Assembly (NCBI GenBank): GCA_039090855.1
Contig: CM077005.1
Span: forward strand, 76,566,607-76,630,606
Direction: 5' to 3'
Length of the DNA stretch: 64,000 bases
From: Macrothele yani
Taxonomy: Eukaryota; Arthropoda; Arachnida; Araneae; Macrothelidae
Below, piece by piece: positions 55,792 through 64,000 of this stretch. Every line of letters begins with the position of its first letter. Positions within the stretch are counted from its first letter, which is position 1. The translations under genes were made by a program, and so were the position numbers. The notes under the pieces are model-generated. The model was not told where the DNA came from and searched no databases. It worked only from the letters and a program-made list of their open reading frames with translations.

Positions 55792-58065
55792 TCATCATCA
55801 CATTGTCAACCATTATCAATCCACTGCCGGACGAAGGTCTCCCCAAGTTTCTTCCACAAAGGTCTGTCTTGAGCCAGTCTCCTCCATTTTACTCCCGCAT
55901 ACTTTCGAATTTCATCTACCCATCTCACATGTAGTCTTCTTCTAGGTCTTTTCCTGTCCCTTGGAATCCAATCTAAAATTTCAGCTGTCCATCGATGGTC
56001 TGTTCTTCTGGCAGTATGACCAGCCCATTGCCATTTCAGGGAATTAACTCTGATCATGATGTCTTCCACTCTTGACATTTTTCGGATCCATGAGCTCCTC
56101 TTGTTATCTCTCCTGGTTACACCAAGCATGCACCTCTCCATGCTGCTTTGAGTTGTCTGCAGCCTTTGTATGTCTCTTTTAGTTAAGGTCCACGTCTCTG
56201 CACCATACGGAAGCACTGGAAGGATGCATTGATCAAACACTTTTCTTTTAACACATAATGGCATATTGCTCTTGAAAATTATGCTGTTTCTTCCAAAAGC
56301 TATCGAGGCAAGTTTTTTACGCCGATTAATTTCTTCATCAATGTGACCCTCACTTGATATCTGCTGTCCAAGATAAACGTACGTGTCTGTTATCTCCAGC
56401 TTTTCTCCATCAATCGATAAATCTTCATTTCTTGTAAAAGCATTGAACATCACTTTTGTATTCTGAAAGTTCATTTTTAATCCCACTTCCTTACTCTTGT
56501 CAGCAAGTTCCTGGATCATACTCTGCAGCTCTGATGGGGTAGTTGCAAAAATAAATGACTATGTCATCAGCAAAACGAAGGTGGGTTAGATAATTTCCAT
56601 TAATCTTTATCCCTTTGTTTTCCCAGTTCAGTGATCGAAAGAAATTTTCCAATGTGGCATTAAAGAGCTTCGGAGATAAGGTGTCACCTTATCTCACTCC
56701 CTTTCCAATTTTTAAGTTGTTGTATTTCCAAACAGCCGAATCTTTGCACTTGCATTTTTATAGATGTTATTAATAATATTAATGTATGCATCTTCAATAC
56801 CGCAGGATTTCAAAGCCGTTGTAACTGCTGATGGTTTCACCGAATCAAAGGCTTTTTCATAATCGATAAAAGCTATGCACTATGGAAGTTCATATTCCCT
56901 CGCTCTTTCAATTAGTTCTCTCAGTACGTGGATATGATCTATTGTGCTGTAGCCACTCCTGAATCCAGCTTGTTCTCTCGGTTGAGCCATGTCCAGTGTT
57001 ACCTTCAAGCGGTGTGAAAGAACTTTAGTGAAGATTTTATAAACCACTGATAGGAGGCTGATAGGTCTGTAGTTCCCGAGTTCCTTTATGTCACCTTTTT
57101 TATGTAGCAGGATCATTGTAGAGTTGTTCCAATCCCCAGGAATCTTCCCTTCATTAAGGCATCGAGTGGAAATTTGGGCGAGTACTGTTTCGATTTCTCC
57201 ACTTGCTTCTTGTATGATATCTATAGCAATTCCATCTTCTCCTGGAGCTTTTCCCCGCTTCATGTTCTTGATTGCATGTGCAACTTCTGCTGGAAGGACT
57301 GGAAGAACTCTGGTAATGTTACCTGTCATGATGTCTGGAGTACATGTATCATCCCTTTCATATAATTTGGAGTAGAAATCTTTCACTCTTGTCAAAATTT
57401 CGTCTGTATTTCTTGTTACAGAACCATCTTCTTTTCTCAGTGCCATAATCTGTTTTCTTCTCTTGCTGAGATGTCCCTTTGCTATCTTTAGGCTTTGGTT
57501 GTTTTCAATTGCTTTCCTCACTAGTTCATAGTTGAATTTCCTGACGTCTTCAGTGATACTTTTTCGTACTGCCTTGCATAGCTCTACATATTCCACTTTG
57601 GAAGTTACATCTTCTTTAGTTGCCCTCATCTCTTTTTTTTTTGCGTCAACATTTTGTTTTTTCCTGATAATTTGTTCGCATGCAACTTGTTCTTAGACCC
57701 AGCTAATTTTGTTGCTGTTTCCATAAGAGCTTTGGTTACTTTTCTGTTAACTTAAGAAATATCCTTTTCTTCCGATGTTAGACCCTCAAAAGCAGAGAAC
57801 CTGTTCTTCAGTTCCAACTTGAAGGTATTATGGTGTTTTTTAAGGTTGGTTATGTCAATACATTTTGTTTGTCTTATGAGCTTGCCACGTTCTAGTTTAG
57901 TGTTGAGGTGCATCTTACATCTCACCAATCTATGGTAACTACCTGTGTTGAACTTGTTTAGCACACTGCAGTCTTCTATGACGAAATTTTTTGTTACACA
58001 TAATAAAATCAATTTCACTTGTCGTCCCATTTGGATGTCTTCATGTCCATTTCCTGTGTACAGTT
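55792..58065 (-). mobile_element. RTE-type LINE, minus strand, same family as at 8 kb
   Basis: The 3' end (minus strand) closes with TGATGATGAT next to the MITE's AT repeat. The copy reaches further 5' than the one at 8 kb, to the end of the endonuclease near 58065. By eye it is more than 90% identical to the 8-kb copy in the shared part. Confidence 0.88.
55806..58060 (-). pseudogene. RTE endonuclease end and reverse transcriptase, broken
   Basis: Reading from about 58060: KNFVIEDCSVLNKFNTGSYHRLV is the end of the apurinic-type endonuclease, with Y where the GSDHR motif has its catalytic D. The polymerase part 57629-56880 is open (RGKAPGEDGIAIDIIQEASG ... REYELP). A TAG near 56880 replaces the leucine codon found in the 8-kb copy, and a 4-base insertion near 56555 disturbs the frame right after FADD. 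Frame 56519-55806 is open to the natural end (KWQWAGHTARR ... RQWIDNG). So the polymerase has one nonsense codon and at least one frameshift. Confidence 0.88.
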
Positions 58066-58403
58066 TGGGACACCCTCCCCCCAACACACACGCGCGCCTC
58101 TGTTGGCGAATTGTAGAACTTAGCAAACACAACTGTAAAACTATGATAGATAGAGCAGAGATGTAAATTACAAAGTTGTAGAACTGATTTTGCTTATTAG
58201 GAATCGACATCGCTATTTTATTAAGTACAAATTATACACGTGTTTTCATTCTACGGAAAATTACAATTTTATAATGTTAAATTTAATTGGTTCGCATCAT
58301 AAAAAAAGTGTGCGTTATATCATTATATTGCCGATAAATCCGGGGGTTCTGACCCGCCCCCTTTCCCCACAGTGGGTACGCCTATGATACGCATCCATTG
58401 ACC

Positions 58404-58454
58404 GTAGAACATTTTAGGTACTATCTGAACCAAATAGTACCTAAAATGTTCTAC
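58404..58454. repeat. Perfect 20-bp stem hairpin
   Basis: GTAGAACATTTTAGGTACTA is followed by 11 bases (TCTGAACCAAA) and its exact inverted copy. A further GTAGAACATTT-like half (CGCAGAACATTTG) follows at 58457. It lies just outside the hAT MITE. Confidence 0.95.
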
Positions 58455-60729
58455 GCCGCAGAACATTTGTGAAACCCGGTCCCTAAGAAAAATGGTCACA
58501 CAGGGACTGGTTTTACGAAAACTACTTCCAACAATTCCTTCACTTTCTCATCTCAGCAGTACCGGCCACAAACCTGCCACAAGTGATAAGGTATTTTCTG
58601 CTCCACAACACGTGCAATCCGCGGAGAGATAGAGATGGGCTAGTCTCTCCGACACAAAGGAATGCTGGCGAAGAGCTATTCTCCCTGACACGAACATCAT
58701 GCCACTAGGTAGAAAATAGCGACTCGAATATATTCTCTCTCTCTCTCTCCTTTCTTAGGTTTTTAGCAGGTAATCAGTCAATTAGGATTAGCGTCAATCT
58801 TACCAAATGACCATATTCAATAGCAAAACTAACGGGAAACCAAGGCTTTTTGAAGCGCAGGCTCAGCATTCGTTCCAGCCGCGTTCGGCACACTTCTGAG
58901 ACAGCGAATATATTCGTCCAGCTGATTTCAGCCCTTTTTGCTAAACCCGAATTAATTTGTTCCAGCCGTTTAAAAGGTTAAAGCTTTCCCAGTCAGGCAG
59001 GTTGACTTTTGACCCACGGAAGTATAAACATAGTCAATTTCCTTCTCCACTCACTTTGCTCCATGCGTCGGGGCCAATGAACACAATTCAAAACACAAAT
59101 TTATGGCTGACTGATGGGGAAGGAGTGCGGATTAAACGGCCAGGACGTGGTAGTTAGACCCTTGCTGGAAAGCAGCGTGTTTGGCCACTAGGCCACCAGG
59201 GCCGCTGTCTGACTTAACTCGAACTTACAATAAAAGTACTACTGGAATTTGAACAATCTGCAAGCAGGGAGTCTTTTCATTGCCTAAATCATTACAAGAA
59301 AGATAAATTGTGTGGAAGAGGGATGGCAGCCCTGTTAAAGGATAGAATCAGACGAATATCAAAATCTTTATACCTACCTTAAAACTTATAACTACAAAAG
59401 TTAGAGGAGTGTGTGTGTGTGTGTGTGTGTGTGTGGTAGCATTTCAGCTTCATTTGTGATGAAGTTTAACTCATGATAAGTGGATTATTTTCACTTTAAA
59501 GGCTTTTAAAAATATACCAGACATTTCCAGGTGCACATTCACTTATACGTAGTAGGACCTACAAGCATATGTTGTACGAGTTACTTATCAAGGGATAGGA
59601 TTTATGGTTTAGTAAGTAGCATATCTCTAAACTCAATTGCCACCAATTTTATTGAAGTCAGCTAAATATTTTGCGCATACAATTTCAAACTTCTAACTAT
59701 TTCTTTGATCACAATCTCTCATACACCTTAACAATTCGTTGCAGCTCAATCATGAATTTGTGAAGTTGCCGAGCACTCAGGGTTGTATATAGAATTATTT
59801 TTTTTCGAAGGAGGGGGGGGGGGCAGATAGAAAGTGAAAGTTTATGAAATCCATCAGGACAAATTAAAAGTTAATGAAAAAGGAAAAATAGAAGAAAAAA
59901 TTAAAGCATTATTTCCTAATGTTAGTTTCAGTTGATGCATTTTTATAGAATTAAAGCGTATTCTAATGTAATTCCCATTCTAACCAAAAATGAGACACTT
60001 TCCTGGGGCCAAGGCTGCTTTGGTCCCCCTCTAAATATGCTACTGGTTGCACGTGATAGATAGATAGATAGATAGTTTCCGCTAAAGTTCACTTCGCAAG
60101 TATTTAGAGAAAAATATGCACCTACGTGTATCATTGGATATGGAATAGGCTAATTACCAGTTTCAGATATCTAGTTATGTTGGTTTTTCTCTGGACAAAT
60201 GTTCTGTTTTTATCTCTGTTTCGAATGTAAGCGTCGGTTCACGGAGCTGGTTTCGTTCGGCAGAGCGTTCCTAGGTAATTTCAGAATCTGTCAATTAATT
60301 TAATTTGTCGTTTTCTTGACTGATAGTGACTGGGATAATGATTTTTCAGCTCCCAAAGAAGCTACAAGGATAAATATTTCCCGTACGGTAGGAGGAAAAT
60401 ATTTTGGCATATGATGGGCGTACGTAATACTATTGGGCAAATATATCCTGTTAAAATTCAAACTGATTAATTAATGGACTAACTCGAGTGAATGTAAAAA
60501 AAGGCGCGGCTTTTGTGTTAAATGTTTATTTCTTTAAATCTTCAGGTTACTTAAGTTTCTCTTCGTCAGCAAGGAATAAGCAACGTACAGCAGTGATTGA
60601 GTATCAGCTACGTTACATGCTGTATTAAGTATCCGTTGGATATCATCTCCAGAAAGAGAGGAATCTGTCCTGACACTGAGTTCCTGTAACATCTCGGGAA
60701 TAAGCTTTAATGTCGGTCCCGATTGCATT
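58455..60729. other. Unassigned stretch with microsatellites
   Basis: It contains (CT)n at about 58735-58751, (GT)n at 59411-59435, a G run at about 59811-59823 and (GATA)n at 60055-60075. A tRNA-like minus-strand fragment (GCGGCCCTGGTGGCCTAGTG) lies at about 59160-59206. No gene was recognised; the 95-codon minus-strand frame at 60534-60821 overlaps the dispersed repeat below and has no known domain. Confidence 0.4.
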
Positions 60730-61003
60730 GAGGTAGACCATCTTCGTTTGCATTCATGTAATTTGCTTCCTTGGTTGAAAGGATACAATAGAAGGATCGG
60801 GAGAAAGAAGAAGCCGAGCATCCAAGCAGCGAGAAAATTAGTGTATGTATCTGAGGAAGTAGACGATCTCTTGGGAAACCGTGGAATGCCTAGAAAGCTG
60901 TGGAGATCAACCGTGGTATTGCTTACATCACAACCAACCGAAACCCCCTTTGACTAACTAACAAGCTCCGGAGGTTTATCATAATAAATTGCATTCCCTT
61001 GTC
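60730..61003 (+). repeat. Dispersed repeat of unknown family, copy 2
   Basis: Related to 6895-7170 in the same orientation (GAGGTAGACCATC, TTTGCATTCATGTAATTTGC, TGGAATGCCT, TGACTAACTAACAAGC). The termini are unknown. Confidence 0.5.
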
Positions 61004-61249
61004 GAGAACGGAAAGGCGTTTTAGCAAATCATATAGTTGTTCTCCTACTCAACAATTATTTAGCATTTACTGTCAGTTGAGGGATCTGGTATTTCCCTAA
61101 ACTGACTGCTTATGAGTTTTAGTTTCCAATTATTTTACAGTGCATGAAGATAAAATGTTGGAAAATGTAGTAATCATTACATACACCCTCAGTTTTGTGA
61201 TTTAGAAATTTGGAGACCTCTCATAAATTACTTAAAATAATATGCATTA

Positions 61250-61703
61250 TAGATAGATAGATAGATTAGTTCCTATGCTTTCGGAGTTGTAATTTATTTC
61301 TTTAACAAGATACATATGGAATATTTGGAGTGAGACATTTCCTGACATAGAAATAACAAAGTCGATTCTAAACAACATGTTATAAGGGATTAGATTACTG
61401 CAGTTGTTTTATGCTATAAGTTCATCCTGCACCCTCATAATGCATAGAGAGATAGATAGCTTAGATTAGTTCATAGGCTTTTGGAGTTTTAATTTATTTC
61501 TTTAACAAGATACAATTTATTTCTTTGACAAGATACAATTTATTTCTTTAACAAGATACAATTTATTTCTTTAACAAGATATATTTGGAGTGAAACATTT
61601 CCTGACATAGAAATAACAAAGTCGATTCTAAACAACATGTTATAAGTAATTAGATTAATACAGTTATTTTATGCTATAAGTTCATCATGCACCCTCATAA
61701 TGC
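61250..61703 (+). repeat. Tandem duplication of a ~200-bp unit with nested 23-bp repeats
   Basis: Copy 1 is about 61250-61447 and copy 2 about 61456-61703. Both run from GATAGATAG and TTAGATTAGTTC to ACCCTCATAATGCA. Copy 2 is longer because AATTTATTTCTTTAACAAG plus ATAC is repeated four times (61491, 61514, 61537, 61560). A weaker third copy may follow at about 61710-61830. Confidence 0.88.
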
Positions 61704-62691
61704 AGTTCAGATAGATATTGTCTACACGATTTCTGCCGATTCCCGATGTAGATACAATACAAAGTCCATTCTGAACAACGGCAAACCGATGGTTTTAGAT
61801 GAATGAAGTTTGCTTATGCTTTTAGTTGTTTATATAGCATAGTACAGTGTAGACATACAGTACTTTGGAATCATTTTGTCCCTTTAACATTTCCTTCTAA
61901 AGGCATTGGTGTAAATTGGTAGATGAAAGCATTATAAATCCTTTGCTTCTTAAAGGGATGTTTGACGAGAATTTGATGTTATTTCCAAAACAGATTCAAT
62001 TCGTTTTAATTTCTTTTCGACTGAACAAACTCATTTCAGGACAAATTGGTATTCACTTCTCGTGGGAAAAGAACTCTCATCAAAACGAAGAATTCCTGAA
62101 CATAAATGGAAGAAAATATTGAAAGAAGCACCCAAAAAGTTCCTGAAACTTTGTTGCGAAAGCCGTAATGCTGTTCGATGTTCTTTTCCTTTCTTTTCTT
62201 TTTTGATTCGTGGAACTTTATTTCATGCGTTATGTCTTTGATCCCTTCGTTCAACAATGTAGCCGATAACATAATCCCCAGTTACTATTCCGTAAATATC
62301 TGAGACCGTACTTTATCTCACGTCCTCTTTCTCATCTAGAGTGCCCTATCGTAATCAACTTTCTTATCATGAAGTTTTAAATCGGACAAAAATCTGAATT
62401 CCATCTGTACATAAAGTTTTTATACATCCATCCTGAATTAAGAAACGCACTCACTTGTGCATCCTTAATTTCGATTATTCTTCGGGAGATCTACTGGTTC
62501 ATCCTGAGGTATTAATGTCTATGTGGGCTATTCTTTCTAAATTTTTAACTGCTTGAGTGATCCGTGACATTTAGTACCCTTCAAAAATATGTATTACATA
62601 TTTTCTGAAGGTTCAAAGAATCTGTACTACTTCACAAAATGCAAAATCATTTAGAATGCACTCAGCTGGCCTGTACCAATTCAAAACTCTT
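61704..62691. other. Unassigned AT-rich stretch
   Basis: No gene or repeat family was recognised. Confidence 0.4.
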
Positions 62692-62848
62692 CCTAATTTA
62701 GGGCCACTGGTTCCAGGAAAGCGAGAGAGCTAGTGCCGTAAGACAAACACAACATCCATGCTTCACCGGGATTCAAATCCGGACCCCTTTCCGACGAATG
62801 ATCTGAAGCCATCGCTTAGACCACTGCGCTACCGGGGCGGCCTTCCTC
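62692..62848 (-). repeat. tRNA-derived SINE, 3'-truncated
   Basis: Minus strand: the head is complete (GCCCCGGTAGCGCAGTGGTC, B-box-like GGATTTGAATCCC) and the core GGAACCAGTGGCCC is present, but the family's 3' end is absent. Confidence 0.85.
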
Positions 62849-62944
62849 AAGATTAGTGATTTCCAACCACTATTATGCATTCTGTCTGCTCTCAGTACTA
62901 TGTTCTCTGCATACACTTTCGCTTATTTTTCATCTTTATTGTTT

Positions 62945-63128
62945 CAGAGTTTATTGACCAGCTAAAGCAAGCCGCCCGTCTCAAATTTAGAGCCACCGTG
63001 TTCAGAGAAAGAAGAAGAGATTCAGCGACATCAGACAAACACAACACTCTTGCCATATCAAGGAATCGAACCCGTAGAAAATATCTGAAGCCAACGCTTC
63101 AAACCTGTAGGCTGCCAGGGCGGCTCTT
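62945..63128 (-). repeat. tRNA-derived SINE, old copy
   Basis: Minus strand: GCCGCCCTGGCAGCC head, B-box-like GGGTTCGATTCC, and TGTTTGTCTGATGTCGC in place of the family's TGTTTGTCTTACGGCAC. The 3' part is diverged. Confidence 0.75.
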
Positions 63129-64000
63129 AGATACGGGTCACATGACAATGGGCCTTTTATTACCAATTTTTTACCTGATCGTAACGTACAGTTTACATTT
63201 TTGTGACTAATTATTTCCTCTTTTCGGAAATAATAAATATCATAAAATAACAAATAAACTTTGTGCCGCGCAACCTTCCTCGAATTCAAATTTTTAATTA
63301 ATTTCTTAATACATTTGCTGAAGAGTAAATCATTCCTCAAATGCATTTAAATGGGCTGCCTTTCGGTCGTTGTACATCTGGCTATCGAACTTAAGTGCAC
63401 CACTTTGCAGGGAACAGTTTGAATTCTGATCAGCTTTCCTTATTTTCCAATTACTTCTCTTTTATGTATCGCACCAAAAACATTTTTATCATCTGATTCA
63501 ATGGTGTGTTTTCTAAAAGTCATTTTTAAAATTTAGTTTGACAAAAAAACTTAGCTTTGCATTGAAACTACTTCTAATGTTGTCCACTCTTTCGAAAAAA
63601 ATCTGCTTGTGTTAACACAGAGATGATAAACGTACACATTACCATTGAACGCTCTCCGAAAATGATGAGCAAACTTCAGCAAGTAGCTCGCGGTTATTTT
63701 CAAAAGGGTAAAACAGCGATTTGGATAACAAAACGCCTTCATGGTTTTATTAATACAATAAAAAAACGTCGTCGTGGAGACAGATTTCTTCTTAATCATT
63801 GAAAATCTGGAAATCTAAGTTCGAAATTATCTTCTACTGAAACCATCGGATTATGAAGAAAAACATCAACGTTGCTGAATCCATAAAATTCCTTAACAAT
63901 CACGGATAGAAATAAAATCAGCCCTTAAGAACCAGGAATAGAAACCCAAAAGGCAACTGGGAATAATTCAAAAGAAAAATTAAAACCTAATACTTGCAGC
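63129..64000. other. Unassigned AT-rich stretch
   Basis: No gene or repeat was recognised up to the window end. Confidence 0.4.

Larger units (their letters stand above)
55712..58386 (+). mobile_element. hAT-type MITE interrupted by an RTE LINE
   Basis: The ends are CAGTGGCGTAACTATG and, inverted, CATAGGCGTACCCACTG. ATACGCAT flanks both sides (55704-55711, 58387-58394), an 8-bp hAT-type duplication. It belongs to the same family as the MITE at 15.1 kb. After removing the RTE insertion about 400 bp of non-coding sequence remain. Confidence 0.88.

Noticed and set aside
59778..60045. Another hAT MITE (CAGGGTTGTATATA at left; inverted CAGTAGCATATTTAGAGG at right)
   Set aside because: The ends look suggestive, but the flanking 8 bases do not match and the inverted similarity is short.
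60534..60821. 95-codon minus-strand open frame as a possible host exon
   Set aside because: It overlaps a dispersed repeat that also occurs at 6.9 kb, and no family resemblance was recognised.

Overview
This window looks like repeat-rich, AT-rich intergenic DNA from an animal, most likely an invertebrate and plausibly an arthropod. The organism is inferred from the mixture of elements: Tc1-like and mariner transposons, RTE and Tx1/L1-type LINEs, a Penelope-like fragment, hAT MITEs, tRNA-derived SINEs and a foldback element. I found no convincing host gene, rRNA gene or free-standing functional tRNA gene. Nearly everything that can be annotated is a transposable element, and most copies are broken.

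Layout. 1-3.1 kb: a complete 432-bp miniature LTR retrotransposon (TRIM) and an old RTE LINE. 8.1-10.0 kb: a 5'-truncated RTE LINE whose reading frame has a single nonsense codon. 10.9-13.7 kb: a SINE with target duplication and a Tc1-like element between two direct repeats. 15.1-16.6 kb: a three-level nest (Tc1 inside a hAT MITE inside a Penelope-like terminus). 17.4-25.7 kb: a BED-finger fragment, a Penelope terminus, possible pogo ends, a solo LTR nested in a SINE, and old SINEs. 25.7-27.1 kb: a Tc1-like element. 27.4-36.1 kb: a giant foldback element whose arms are a satellite in opposite orientations, invaded by a Tx1-like LINE. 36.1-39.7 kb: a mariner relic and a Tc1 element carrying a SINE and an amplified 63-bp coding repeat. 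40.2-43.9 kb: a 34-bp minisatellite and a DD36E Tc1 element split by a CACTA-like element. 44.2-47.0 kb: a Penelope-like GIY-YIG fragment and a Tc1 element. 48.4-53.6 kb: a second complete TRIM, a minus-strand LINE, and a third TRIM interrupted by a mariner. 54.5-58.4 kb: an inverted tRNA-like repeat and a hAT MITE carrying a minus-strand RTE. 58.4-64 kb: hairpins, microsatellites, tandem duplications and old SINEs.

Most notable is a group of related miniature LTR retrotransposons whose short LTRs (144-179 bp) contain a sense-strand tRNA-like sequence with recognisable A and B boxes. Two complete copies carry TG-starting LTRs, a TGGCGCCCGAAC primer-binding site one base after the LTR, a purine-rich tract and 4-bp target duplications (AATT, CAGC). 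A solo LTR has duplicated AACT, and a third diverged family is interrupted by a mariner. The closest known parallel is the plant Cassandra TRIMs, which carry 5S rRNA sequence in their LTRs. The second notable feature is the ~3.9 kb (net) foldback element with three-part inverted arms and an 8-bp putative target duplication. All sequence statements come from reading the bases directly; family names rest on motif recognition and no database search was run.
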